A DNA stretch of 64,000 bases from Actinoplanes sp. M2I2 (GCF_023544445.1 NZ_JALPVJ010000032.1:23364-87363); one strand, 5' to 3'. Positions 52,293 through 61,281 are shown, numbered from the stretch's first letter. Numbers and translations are program-made. Notes: generated from the sequence alone by a model not told the origin.

Positions 52293-54533
52293 CTACTTCA
52301 GCAGCTTGTCGAGGGTGACCGGGGTTTCGCGTACACGAATCCCGGTGGCGTTGAAAATGGCGTTGTTGATAGCCGCCGCCGAGCCGACCGTACCGAGCTC
52401 GCCGAGGCCGCGGGAGCCCAGGCCACCGATCTGCGGGTCGGGTCGATCGAGCACGTGCACGTCGATCTTCGCAACATCGGCGTTGACCGGAACCGCATAG
52501 TCAGCCATGTTGGAGGCGGCCAGGCGCCCCGTCCGGAGCTCGAGCGGGTTGTCCTCCATCAAAGCCTGGCCGATACCGAAGATGACGCCACCGACGAGCT
52601 GACTGCGGGCGGTCTGGGCGTTGATGACGCGTCCCACGTCCACAACCGTGGTGAAACGCGCGACCTGGGCCTCCGCCGTGAAGCGATTGACGCGCACCTC
52701 ACAGAAGTGGGCACCGAAGCTGTGCCATGAGTACCGGCCGACCGTCTCACGAGCGTGCTCCACGTTCCGGGTTGCCTCGACACTCTTCTTGCCGACGATC
52801 GTCAGGAGACGTCCGAAGGTCATCGAGTGGCCCGCTCCGCGAAGCCGCCCGTTGTCGAACGTCAGGTCCGCGACATCGGCGCCGCGCCAGGGCGACTGCG
52901 CCTCACTCACCGCAAGCTGTTTGAGCTCTTCCACCGCGGCGTCGGCAGCAGCATGGACCGCCGGCACGGTGCTCTGCGTCGTCCGGGAACCCGCGGAAGT
53001 CACGCCCGGCGGCAGATCCGAGTCGCCGAGCCGGGGAGTCACCTTGCGGACCGGGATGCCGAGCCGGTCGGCGCCGGTGATCGCGAGCACAGTCAACGAG
53101 CCGGTGCCCATGTCACTGGTCGCGGTGGAAACGACAGCGGTGTCATCGCGGAGGAGCTCGACGCGGACACTGACCGGCTGCCGGGAAACCGGGTAGATGG
53201 CGGAGGCCATCCCCATACCGATCAGCCATTCTCCGTCGACGCGGCTCCGCGGCTGGGCTCTACGGGCAGACCAGCCGAAGCGTCGTGCACCGATGCGGTA
53301 GCAGTCGTCGAGGTGCTTGCTCGACCACGGGAGACCGTTCTCCGGCCCGGCTGTGACGTAGTTGCGCAAGCGCAGCTCGACCGGGTCCACGCCGGTCGCC
53401 ACGGCCAGCTCGTCCATGGCGGTCTCGAGCGCGAACGCCCCCGGCGCCTCGTTGGGTCCCCGCAGCGCCCACGTGGGCGGCATGTCGAGTTGGACCCACC
53501 TCTGGCCGACGTGCAGATTCGGGGTCTTGTAGAGCGCATCCGAGACTTGGTGGGCCGGCAACATCGGCCACCCACCCACCGCGGGGAGGACGGAGTCGCA
53601 GTCGTGGCTGAGCACGGTGAGGACACCGGCGCGCGACGCGCCGAGCCTGACGGTGTGGTTGACCTCGCCTCGATGCCCCGTCATGGTGAACACCTGCTCG
53701 CGGGTCATGGCCAGTTTGACCGGCCGGCCCAGTTTCCGGGCTGCGCCGGCGGCGAGGATGCTGTCGTTCCAGGACATCACCTTGCCGCCGAAGCCCCCAC
53801 CGGTGTAGGTGCACACGACCCGGACATTGGCAGCCGGGAGGCCGAGCCTTCCCGCGAGCAACTGCCGGGCTTGCATGGGCGCCTGCGATCCGGTGTAGAC
53901 AGTGACCCGGTCGTTTCCCGCCCACGAGGCGATGGAGGCATGGGGCTCCATCGCGATGTGGTGCTGAATCGGCTGGTGGAAGGTGGAGTTGATGACGACG
54001 TCACTGTCGGCGAGGGCCGCGTCGATCGACGCGACACCGGACGCCAGCTTCGTGAAGTTGAACGGTGGGAAGTTGGGTACGACCGGTGCCGGCACACCCG
54101 GGCTCTGGGCCTCCAAGGACAGCCTGGCGGTCGCCGTGTCGTACGTGGTGGTGATGAGTGCCGCAGCGTCACGGGCCTGCTCGAACGTCTCGGCCACGAC
54201 GACGGCGATCGCCTGGCCGTGGTAGCGGACCTGCCAGTCCTCCAGAGGAACGAAGCTCTCGATGTTGCCCAGTGGCGGCGCGGGCGGGGGCAGGACGAGG
54301 CCCAGGTTTCTGCCGTTCTCCTTGTCCGGGTTGTAGACGGCGAGAACACCGGGGGCGTCGAGCGCGGCGGCGATGTCCATCTCCCGGATCTGCCCGCGGG
54401 CGACCGTGCTGGTGACGACATAGGCGTACGCCAGACCTTCGATCGGGTAGTCGGCCGCGTACGTCGCCCGCCCGGTGACCTTCTCCCGGCCGTCGACCCG
54501 GTCAACCTCGCGTCCGACTGATGAGACGGTCAT
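52293..54533 (-). CDS. Molybdopterin-binding subunit, XDH/aldehyde oxidoreductase family, copy 3 (746 aa)
   Basis: Third paralogue. VGREVDRVDGREKVTGRATYAADY, YTGGGFGGK (GGGFG), LRGPNEAPGAFALE and C-terminal GLGELGTVGSAAAINNAIFNATG with Glu712 at the catalytic position. Closer to copy 1 than to copy 2. Start 54533 has AGGAG six bases upstream, and the untranslated leader TCAGGAGTCACG is shared with copy 1. No signal peptide. It diverges from XRE regulator 4 with an operator-like site between, and precedes the copper monooxygenase operon on the same strand. Confidence 0.93.
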   Translation of the reverse strand: MTVSSVGREVDRVDGREKVTGRATYAADYPIEGLAYAYVVTSTVARGQIREMDIAAALDAPGVLAVYNPDKENGRNLGLVLPPPAPPLGNIESFVPLEDWQVRYHGQAIAVVVAETFEQARDAAALITTTYDTATARLSLEAQSPGVPAPVVPNFPPFNFTKLASGVASIDAALADSDVVINSTFHQPIQHHIAMEPHASIASWAGNDRVTVYTGSQAPMQARQLLAGRLGLPAANVRVVCTYTGGGFGGKVMSWNDSILAAGAARKLGRPVKLAMTREQVFTMTGHRGEVNHTVRLGASRAGVLTVLSHDCDSVLPAVGGWPMLPAHQVSDALYKTPNLHVGQRWVQLDMPPTWALRGPNEAPGAFALETAMDELAVATGVDPVELRLRNYVTAGPENGLPWSSKHLDDCYRIGARRFGWSARRAQPRSRVDGEWLIGMGMASAIYPVSRQPVSVRVELLRDDTAVVSTATSDMGTGSLTVLAITGADRLGIPVRKVTPRLGDSDLPPGVTSAGSRTTQSTVPAVHAAADAAVEELKQLAVSEAQSPWRGADVADLTFDNGRLRGAGHSMTFGRLLTIVGKKSVEATRNVEHARETVGRYSWHSFGAHFCEVRVNRFTAEAQVARFTTVVDVGRVINAQTARSQLVGGVIFGIGQALMEDNPLELRTGRLAASNMADYAVPVNADVAKIDVHVLDRPDPQIGGLGSRGLGELGTVGSAAAINNAIFNATGIRVRETPVTLDKLLK

Positions 54534-54871
54534 CGTGACTCCTGACTGCTGAAGGTAATGAACGGACGTGATCGGCGAAGGGGCGGCCCGGCGCGTACCG
54601 GCGGCTCGACCTGGCGGCGTTCGACGGCTGAGGCGTGCATCCACTCTTGCCGCGGGCACGGTCGTGTTCCAGGACCCACTGATCCGAGGATGCGGAGCCG
54701 GCCGATTCTCGTGGGGAGCCAGCGATTAATACTTCACGTGGTCGCTAAATGACTCAGAGTCACATCAGCTGTTCATGCCCCGGAGACGCGGATCGACAGG
54801 CCGTGGCTACGACCACGGGGAGACGGTAAGAAACAAGGGGACGTTTCAGGCGACACCGAGGGGGACGACAA
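54534..54871. promoter_or_regulatory. Divergent promoter region, molybdopterin subunit 3 / XRE regulator 4
   Basis: 338 bp with both promoters, an AT-rich patch at 54725-54760 and the operator candidate at 54790-54811. No coding potential. Confidence 0.6.
54790..54818 (+). promoter_or_regulatory. Candidate operator (GGATC-N6-CCGTGG) with inverted repeat
   Basis: GGATC, GACAGG, CCGTGG. The core also forms an inverted repeat, CCGTGG-CTACGA-CCACGG (54801-54818). It ends 65 bp before the GTG of XRE regulator 4, consistent with autoregulation. Confidence 0.5.
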
Positions 54872-55726
54872 GTGATCGACCGAGCCGGACTCGCGGAGTT
54901 CCTCCGGCGCCGCCGAGAGTCGCTGCAGCCTGAGGATGTCGGTCTGCAGAAGGGACAGCGCCGCCGAACCGCCGGGTTACGGCGAGAGGAAGTGGCGTCG
55001 CTCTGCCACATGTCCACCGACTACTACGCGCGGCTCGAACGCGAGCGGGGACCTCAGCCGTCCACCCAGATGCTCGCCTCGATCGCCCAGGGACTGCATC
55101 TCTCCCTCGACGAACGGGACCACCTGTTCCGGCTGGCCGGACAGAATCCGCCGATTCGCAGCGCCCTGAGCGAGCACATCAGTCCCGGCCTGCTGCGGGT
55201 GCTCGACCGCCTGGACGACACACCGGCCGAGATCGTCACCGAACTCGGCGAGACGCTGCGGCAGAATTCCCTCGGTGTCGCGCTCACCGGAGACACGGCC
55301 GGCCTCCGCGGTCCGGCCCGCAGCATCGCGTACCGCTGGTTCACCGATCCCGCGACCCGCCGGATGTACGAACCGGAGGACCACGCCTTCCAGTCCCGCC
55401 TGTTCGCCGCCCAAGCCCGCCGGACCGTCACCATGCGCGGCCCCGGCTCCCAGGCAGCACGGCTGGCCGACCTGCTGCTGGCCGAGAGCGAGGAGTTCCG
55501 CACCCTGTGGGACGACCACCAGGTCGGCCACCAGCGTCACGATGTCAAGCGCTTCATCCATCCGGAGCTGGGCAGACTCGAGTTGAACTGCCAGGTTCTG
55601 CTCGACCCCGGCCAGCAGCACCGGCTGCTCGTCTACACCGCCACGCCAGGTTCCGAGAGCTACGACAAGCTGCAGTTGCTGTCCGCGGTCGGCGTGGACG
55701 CACGCGATTCGGTCCAATCGGAGTGA
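54872..55726 (+). CDS. XRE regulator with MmyB-like ligand domain, copy 4 (284 aa)
   Basis: Closest to copy 3. Helix-turn-helix FLRRRRESLQPEDVGLQ, GLRREEVASLCHMSTDYYARLERERG; ligand domain ISPGLLRVLDRLDDTPAEI, ARSIAYRWFTDPATR, FQSRLF, LLLAESEEFRTLWDDHQV, HPELGRL, GSESYDKLQLL. GTG start at 54872 with GAGGGGGA upstream. Divergent from molybdopterin subunit 3, so probably its regulator. Confidence 0.93.
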   Translation: MIDRAGLAEFLRRRRESLQPEDVGLQKGQRRRTAGLRREEVASLCHMSTDYYARLERERGPQPSTQMLASIAQGLHLSLDERDHLFRLAGQNPPIRSALSEHISPGLLRVLDRLDDTPAEIVTELGETLRQNSLGVALTGDTAGLRGPARSIAYRWFTDPATRRMYEPEDHAFQSRLFAAQARRTVTMRGPGSQAARLADLLLAESEEFRTLWDDHQVGHQRHDVKRFIHPELGRLELNCQVLLDPGQQHRLLVYTATPGSESYDKLQLLSAVGVDARDSVQSE

Positions 55727-56083
55727 CCTGCGAGCGGACCCGTCGCCCGGCGCATCGATGAGGTGCTCTGACCGACGCCGGTCGGCATGAGGCGACCCGC
55801 GCCGATCGCGCTGTCCCACCTCACGGACTGCGCGTTCCGCCGGCAGAGGGGGATCAACGCTCCGTGGCTACCGCCACCGGCCCTCGGATAGAAACAATGC
55901 GACACCGCGGCCGGCCGATCACATTCGGCGAATGACGCGGGAACGCAGCAATTGTTGATCCCGAACTGACGTAGACATCGGTGCAGTGCAAGCCATGCCC
56001 GGCCGCCGCATCGCTATTTCGCGGCGGCACCGCAAGGCACGCATTCATCGTCCCTGCGCAAATCCTCATCACCGGAGTGCATC
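55727..56083. other. Intergenic region upstream of MMPL transporter
   Basis: 357 bp with no gene. Holds an operator-like site at 55851-55871 and the MMPL promoter. No hairpin of note. Confidence 0.5.
55851..55871 (+). promoter_or_regulatory. Candidate operator (GGATC-N6-CCGTGG)
   Basis: GGATC, AACGCT, CCGTGG, CTACCGCCAC; the flank also resembles the inverted right arm at 54807-54818. It lies 216 bp before the MMPL start, farther than at the regulator genes. Confidence 0.45.
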
Positions 56084-58261
56084 TTGAATCGCCTGCTGTA
56101 TCAACTCGGCCGACTGACGTCGGCCCATCCCTGGCGCACCATCTCCGTGTGGGTGCTGGTTGCTGTCTCAGCGGCAGTGGCCGCCGGCGCCTTCGGCGGT
56201 ACCACGCAGGACGACTTCGACATCGACGGAGCCCGCGCCCAGACCGGGATCGAGCAGTTGCGCGAGCACTTCCCCGGCTCAGCCGCCGGTGGCACGTCGG
56301 CCCAGGTCGTGGTCCACAACCCCGCCGGCGCAGAGCTGAACGCCGCCGACGTCACCAGTCTTTCCGGCCGCCTCGCCGGTCTCGATCACGTGTCGTCGGT
56401 CACGTCACCCCGGTGGTCGGCGGACCGGGACACCGCGTTGCTCACGGTCGCCTACGACGTGCCCGTGACCAATCCCGATCTGGCCGCAGGCGCCGGTCTC
56501 GAGCCGCTCGAGGCGGCCGCCGCCCCGGCCGAGGACGCCGGTCTGCAGGTCGAGTTCGGTGGCCAGATCGCGGCCGTCATGGGCCCTCTCGAGGGAATCG
56601 GAGAGTTGATCGGCATCCTGGTCGCGCTCGTGCTGATGGCCATCGTGCTCGGCACAGTGGTCGCTGCCGGGTTGCCGTTGGTCGTCGCGCTGACCGGGCT
56701 GGGCGTCTCGACGGCGGGTGTGCTCCTGCTGGCCGCCACGATGAACGTGAGCACCACCGCCCCGACGGTCGCCACCATGGTCGGCCTGGGCGTCGGTATC
56801 GATTACGCGCTGTTGCTCGTCACTCGGCATCTGGAGTTCCTGCGGAACGGACTACCGGTGTCCGAGGCGGCCGGCCGGGCGCTCGCCTCAGCCGGGCGTT
56901 CCGTGGTGTTCGCCTCCGCCACCGTGCTGGTGGCGCTCATGGGGCTGCCGTTCGCGGGCCTGCCCATCTACTCCTCGTTCGGTCTGGCAACCGGCATCGC
57001 CGTGACAGCCGTGGCGGCCGCCTCCCTCACCCTCGTGCCGGCGCTGTGCGGCGCACTCGGCCGCCGGCTGCTGCCGCGGCGGGAACGACGCGGTCTGCCG
57101 CCGCGGCGGCCCCGGCCGGCTCGGGAACCGTTGACCGCTCGCTGGGCAGCGGTCGTCGGCCGCCGGCCGGTGCCCTGGGCGATGGCTGCCCTGCTGCTCA
57201 TGCTGACGCTGGCGGCACCGACGCTGGCGATGCGGACGTGGCCGCAGGACATCTCGAACAATCCCGCCGACAGCACGGCCCGCAAGGCCTACGACGTCGT
57301 GGCCGCCGAGTACGGTCCGGGCGCGAACGGGCCTTTCACGGCCGTGGTGGATCGCGCCACCGTCGGCGACGCCGGAGTCGATGACGCCGCCACGCGCCTG
57401 CGCGAGGTCGACGGTGTGGCCCTGGTCAGCCCGCCGGTCGTGTCGCCCGACGGCGCTGTGGCCGTTCTCGAGGTTCAGCCGGCGTTCTCGGCCGCTGACG
57501 AGAAGACACCCGAGCTGCTGGAAACCCTGCGCGCCGACTTCGACAACGTCGAATTCACCGGCTACACCGCACTGCTGTCCGACATCGCCGAGATGCTGGC
57601 CACCCGGATCTGGCTCGTGGTCGGCTTCGTGGTGCTCGTGTCGATGCTGCTGCTCGCGGCCATGTTCCGTTCTGTCCTCCTGCCCCTGAAGGCCGCGGTC
57701 ATGAACCTGCTGTCGGTCGGGGCCGCGTACGGTGCGGTGACAGCGTTTTATCAATGGGGCTGGGGTATCAGCCTGGTCGGCCTGGATCACGCCATGCCGG
57801 TCTCGAGCTGGATTCCCATTCTGATGTTCGCGATCCTCTTCGGACTGTCGATGGACTACGAGGTGTTCCTGCTGTCGCGGATCCGGGAGAGCTGGCTCAA
57901 GACGAACGACGCACGCGCCAGCGTCACCCGGGGCCTCAGCGGCACCGCCCGGGTGATCTCCGCGGCCGCGGCCATCATGGTCGTCGTCTTCCTCGGCTTC
58001 GCCACCGAGTCGGAACTGGTCGTCCAGCAGCTCGGCCTCGGCATGGCTGTCGCCGTCCTCCTGGACGCCACCGTCATCCGGCTGGTCCTCGTGCCCGCCA
58101 CCATGGCGATCATGGGCGCCCACAGCTGGTGGCTGCCCCGGTGGCTCGACCGGTTGCTTCCCACCATCGAGGCCGAGACCGACGAAGACGGCGAAGACCC
58201 GCGTCACGAGCAGGATGCGGGTGACTCCATCGCCGCCGCCCCCACCCACGCCAGGGCCTAG
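56084..58261 (+). CDS. MMPL-family RND transporter (725 aa)
   Basis: Two similar halves, each with an exported loop and five to six helices. The first helix is TISVWVLVAVSAAVAAG; helix blocks around 180-330 include TMVGLGVGIDYALLLVTRHLEFL, and the second half has the counterpart LFGLSMDYEVFLLSRIRESW, with the buried Asp-Tyr pairs of MMPL proton relays. Such proteins export lipids or lipophilic compounds; the cargo is unknown. TTG start at 56084 has GGAG seven bases upstream. C-terminal 40 residues are acidic and cytoplasmic. It follows XRE regulator 4 and is closed by a strong terminator. Confidence 0.92.
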   Translation: MNRLLYQLGRLTSAHPWRTISVWVLVAVSAAVAAGAFGGTTQDDFDIDGARAQTGIEQLREHFPGSAAGGTSAQVVVHNPAGAELNAADVTSLSGRLAGLDHVSSVTSPRWSADRDTALLTVAYDVPVTNPDLAAGAGLEPLEAAAAPAEDAGLQVEFGGQIAAVMGPLEGIGELIGILVALVLMAIVLGTVVAAGLPLVVALTGLGVSTAGVLLLAATMNVSTTAPTVATMVGLGVGIDYALLLVTRHLEFLRNGLPVSEAAGRALASAGRSVVFASATVLVALMGLPFAGLPIYSSFGLATGIAVTAVAAASLTLVPALCGALGRRLLPRRERRGLPPRRPRPAREPLTARWAAVVGRRPVPWAMAALLLMLTLAAPTLAMRTWPQDISNNPADSTARKAYDVVAAEYGPGANGPFTAVVDRATVGDAGVDDAATRLREVDGVALVSPPVVSPDGAVAVLEVQPAFSAADEKTPELLETLRADFDNVEFTGYTALLSDIAEMLATRIWLVVGFVVLVSMLLLAAMFRSVLLPLKAAVMNLLSVGAAYGAVTAFYQWGWGISLVGLDHAMPVSSWIPILMFAILFGLSMDYEVFLLSRIRESWLKTNDARASVTRGLSGTARVISAAAAIMVVVFLGFATESELVVQQLGLGMAVAVLLDATVIRLVLVPATMAIMGAHSWWLPRWLDRLLPTIEAETDEDGEDPRHEQDAGDSIAAAPTHARA

Positions 58262-58273
58262 CCTCCCGGGGAC

Positions 58274-58312
58274 AGGACCGGCGGGACGCATCATGTGCGT
58301 CCCGCTGGTCCT
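58274..58312 (+). terminator. Hairpin after the MMPL gene
   Basis: A 17-base stem (AGGACCGGCGGGACGCA with its complement, one G-T pair) around a five-base TCATG loop, 13 bases after the stop. Confidence 0.85.
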
Positions 58313-58345
58313 GCCGTTCGTGCGGTGGCCGGCGTGACCCGGGGC

Positions 58346-58362
58346 GGATCGACGGTCCGTGT
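58346..58362 (+). promoter_or_regulatory. Candidate operator (GGATC-N6-CCGTGT)
   Basis: GGATC, GACGGT, CCGTGT, with one mismatch in the right block. It directly precedes the copper monooxygenase relic and is ~480 bp from the Tat-SDR gene. Confidence 0.4.
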
Positions 58363-58479
58363 ATGCACGTCACCCCGAGCACCCTTCCGCTGGTGTCGAT
58401 AGCTTTGATGGCGCCGATCGAGCTGCCGTGCGCACCCGACGAGATGTGCGCGCCGGGCCTGATCGTCACCCCGACGCAG
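58363..58479 (+). pseudogene. Copper monooxygenase relic with internal deletion
   Basis: The plus strand encodes STLPLVSIALMAPIELPCA then DEMCAPGLIVTPT. These match two separate parts of the gene at 50983-52152: DTLPLAAPIELPCA (residues 215-228) and DEMCAPLLTVSPT (376-388). The ~150 residues between are missing, as is everything before. Confidence 0.55.
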
Positions 58480-58705
58480 GAACCCGGACCGCAACGGCAC
58501 TTCAACCACGGACCACCCATCCCCCCTTCACATCCCGCCGATTCCCTTGCCCGGCCTCATAATTGGAGGACGCCGGCACGACGCGACGGTGACCCGGAGG
58601 AGCTCCCGGGCCGCCGATCCGGCACCGGCCGACGCGACGATGAACGGCCGCGAGTCAACGTTGTCCGCCCGTCGACGCCCACACGGCAGCCCCGGCCGCA
58701 CTCGG

Positions 58706-58756
58706 CCCTCCCGACAGCGTCGTGCACCGCACCCTCCCGACAGCGTCGTGCACCGC
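58706..58756 (+). repeat. 26-bp tandem duplication
   Basis: Two back-to-back copies of a 26-base unit beginning CCCTCCCGACAGCGTCGTGC. Non-coding location; probably a replication slippage product. Confidence 0.85.
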
Positions 58757-58842
58757 CGCGACCGAACCGAATCCGTTTGCTGGTGGGCCCGCACGACCTC
58801 TCCGCAAACCTCGACGATCTGCTACTTGAGAAGGACACCACC

Positions 58843-59964
58843 ATGACAGAGCCGACGATGCAGAAGGACAAGGAAGACGAACGGCATGACAAAGGCGATG
58901 AACGGAGCGAAAGCACAGCGCGCCGGAGGTTGTCCCGGCGGTCCATCCTGCGGATGTCCGCCCTCGGGGTCACGGCCGGCGTGGTGGGCTTCGGTGGCGG
59001 CCGGCTGACCGCAGCGGGAGCAGAGCTGCCGGACTGGACCGCTGCCGACATCCCGCCGCAGAACGGCCGGCGGGTGATCGTGACGGGCGCCAACGGTTAC
59101 CCACGAGACGGCCGTAGCGGGCTGGGCTACCACCAGGCGCTCGCGCTCGCGGTCGCCGGCGCGGACGTGACGATCGCTTCGCGCAACAAGGAGCGCGGCG
59201 ACGAAGCCGTTCGCCGGATCCAAGCGGCGGCGCCGGGGGCGAGTGTGCGATTCGAAACGCTCGACCTGGCTGATCTGAGCTCGATCAGTGCCTTCGCAAC
59301 GCGTATGCAAGCCGCGGGTGACCGCCTCGACCTGCTCATCAACAGCGCCGGTGTCATGGGCCGTGCCACGCGCGAGGTGAGTATCGACGGCTTCGAGCGG
59401 GTCTTCGCCACCAACACCCTCGGTCCGTTCGTGTTGTCGGCCCGGCTGCGACCACTGTTGCAGAACGGCAGCAGCCCCCGGATCGTCTGGATGTCGAGCT
59501 CGCGTGGCCACGCCGGCGGGATCAACTTCGACGACCTGCAGAAGGAGACGGGGTACGACTACGCGCGCGCGTACGACGACAGCAAACTCGGCGACCTGCT
59601 GCTCGCCATGGAGTGTGAGCGCCGCAGCAAGGCATCCGGCTGGCGGCTCACCAGCATCGCCGCGCATCCGGGTGTCGCCCGTACCAGCATCGTCCTGGAC
59701 GGACCGGGACTGGACAGCTCGGAAGGCTTCCGGTGGCGGTACATCCCCATGCTGTGGCAGGACCCTGCTCAGGGCGCCCTGCCGCTGCTGTACGCCGCGA
59801 CGTCGCCGCAGGCCACCGGGGGCGGTTACTACGGCCCGAAGGGGCTGGGAACCACCAGAGGTCTGCCGGGAGTGGCGATTCTCCCGGAAAACGCTCGGGA
59901 TCCCCGGCTGGCCGCGACGTACTGGGAGACGCTGGAACGTCTCGGTGACGTCTCCTTCCGCTGA
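58843..59964 (+). CDS. Tat-exported SDR-family oxidoreductase (373 aa)
   Basis: A Tat signal (RRRLSRRSILRMSALGVTAGV, core RRSILRMS) places this short-chain dehydrogenase outside the cytoplasm, which is rare. Cofactor motif is expanded: TGANGYPRDGRSGLGYH instead of TGxxxGIG, with a Ser-Arg (ASRNK) after strand 2, as in NADP-type retinol-dehydrogenase-like SDRs. NSAGVMG, WMSSSRG (Ser) and YDDSK (Tyr244, Lys248) complete the catalytic set. A cofactor may be loaded before export. ATG at 58843 is preferred (AAGGA seven bases upstream); a 160-residue upstream extension is antisense-like. Substrate unknown. Confidence 0.85.
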   Translation: MTEPTMQKDKEDERHDKGDERSESTARRRLSRRSILRMSALGVTAGVVGFGGGRLTAAGAELPDWTAADIPPQNGRRVIVTGANGYPRDGRSGLGYHQALALAVAGADVTIASRNKERGDEAVRRIQAAAPGASVRFETLDLADLSSISAFATRMQAAGDRLDLLINSAGVMGRATREVSIDGFERVFATNTLGPFVLSARLRPLLQNGSSPRIVWMSSSRGHAGGINFDDLQKETGYDYARAYDDSKLGDLLLAMECERRSKASGWRLTSIAAHPGVARTSIVLDGPGLDSSEGFRWRYIPMLWQDPAQGALPLLYAATSPQATGGGYYGPKGLGTTRGLPGVAILPENARDPRLAATYWETLERLGDVSFR

Positions 59965-60246
59965 TCGGCGCCGGCCGACGCCAGAGCCAGGTGCTCATCA
60001 TTGATCGTCCGCCGTCTCCGTCTTCATCGCCCACACCGCCGTAGCGGAGGCGGCTGAGCCCGGTCCGTCGCGCAAGAAGCCGTTCCCGATCACCGGCGGT
60101 TCGGCAGTCGGCAGGCGCCGGTGAGTCCCCGAGCGGTCATGGCCTTCGCATCGATGCCGGCGAAACGCGTGGCGTTGCGCGGGATCCCAGCGTCGTGGCT
60201 GACGTCCACCGAGCCGCCCGGAGCATCGAGTGTGGTGTCATCTCGC
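59965..60246. other. Gap between convergent SDR and epimerase genes
   Basis: 282 bp. A minus-strand frame across it has acceptable composition but no start or known motif; possibly decayed coding DNA. No clear hairpin. Confidence 0.35.
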
Positions 60247-61281
60247 TCATTTCTTGATCAGGTCTTTCTGGATCATGGTGGTCGCGGCGGCGAGGATCGC
60301 CTCGTCGGTGTCGCGGGGGTGCCAGCCGAGGACGCGCTGAGCCTTGGCGTTGGAGACCTTCTTGGCGTACCCGAGATCAGGCACGATCGGCCGGAACTCC
60401 TTGTTGAAAATTGCCGCGAGGCGCACGACCGCGTTGGGAATGCTGCGGGTCGGTACCTTCTTGGCGGCGTCGCCCAGATGGGCCTTGAGCAGCGCGCCGA
60501 CCTGCTTCATCGCCATGGCTGCTCCGGCCGAGATCAGAAAACGCTGCCCGGCGGCGGTGGGTGTGGCCATCGCGAGGAGGTGAGCGGCGGCCACATCGCG
60601 GACGTCGACGAACGGGATGTACACGTTCGGGTAGCCGGGCATGCTGCCGTCCAGGCTCCGCTGAACGATGTGATTGGTACCGGAGATGTCCTTGCCCATA
60701 ACCGGCCCGACGACCGCAACCGGGCAGATCGTGGTCAGCTCCAGCCCGTTGCCCTCGTTGGTGATGAAATCCCAAGCGTCGCGCTCGGCCAGGGTCTTGC
60801 TCTTGGCGTACGCGTCCACGCCCGGGCCGTCCAGCACGGACCAGTCCTCCTCCGTGAACGGGCGGTCGCGGTGCTGGTGCCCCCAGCTGATCGCGTGGAA
60901 CGCCGAGGTCAGCACGACTCGTTTCACGCCCGCGTCGCGGGCCGCGCGCAATACCCGCACAGTGCCTTCGCGGGCCGGAGTGATCACGTCGTTCTCGTCA
61001 CCGCTGTTGTCGGTGTGCACCGGCGAGGCCACATGGATCACGAAGTCACAGCCGGCCACCGCCGTCGGCCAACCCTTGTCATCCATGAGTTCCGCCGCCG
61101 CGAAGCTCAAATGCTCGTCGTTCATCATTCCCGCATCGCGCAGGATCGCCCGTACGCTGTCCTCCCGCTTCAGCGACCGTACGGTGGCCCGGACCTGACA
61201 ACCCTGCTCGAGCAACTGCAGAATGATGTGACCAGCGATGAAGCCGGAGCCACCCGTGACAAGAACACGCTGCTGAATCAT
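60247..61281 (-). CDS. Extended SDR / NAD-dependent epimerase, aldehyde reductase-like (344 aa)
   Basis: N-terminal VLVTGGSGFIAGHIILQLL (GxxGxxG), TVRSLKR after strand 2 (NADP type), IHVASPV, SAFHAIS and the catalytic YAKSKTLAE, then ICPVAVVGPV and PFVDVRDVAAAHLLA. This is the dihydroflavonol reductase/methylglyoxal-aldehyde reductase group of extended SDRs. It diverges from XRE regulator 5 across 242 bp, the arrangement typical for MmyB-like regulators and their dehydrogenase targets. A decayed relative's C-terminus lies at 50441-50549. Confidence 0.93.
   Translation of the reverse strand: MIQQRVLVTGGSGFIAGHIILQLLEQGCQVRATVRSLKREDSVRAILRDAGMMNDEHLSFAAAELMDDKGWPTAVAGCDFVIHVASPVHTDNSGDENDVITPAREGTVRVLRAARDAGVKRVVLTSAFHAISWGHQHRDRPFTEEDWSVLDGPGVDAYAKSKTLAERDAWDFITNEGNGLELTTICPVAVVGPVMGKDISGTNHIVQRSLDGSMPGYPNVYIPFVDVRDVAAAHLLAMATPTAAGQRFLISAGAAMAMKQVGALLKAHLGDAAKKVPTRSIPNAVVRLAAIFNKEFRPIVPDLGYAKKVSNAKAQRVLGWHPRDTDEAILAAATTMIQKDLIKK

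Larger units (their letters stand above)
58262..58842. other. Spacer with terminator, operator-like site, gene relic and tandem repeat
   Basis: 581 bp between the MMPL and Tat-SDR genes. Contains the MMPL terminator, an operator-like site (58346), a deleted copper monooxygenase relic (58363-58479) and a 26-bp tandem repeat (58706-58756). The SDR ribosome-binding site is at its end. Confidence 0.6.

Noticed and set aside
58706..58756. CRISPR-like repeat
   Set aside because: Just two adjacent copies without spacers; a simple tandem duplication.
58363..58842. Upstream extension of the Tat-SDR gene
   Set aside because: The extension includes a tandem repeat and a relic; the Tat signal and a good ribosome-binding site define the start at 58843.
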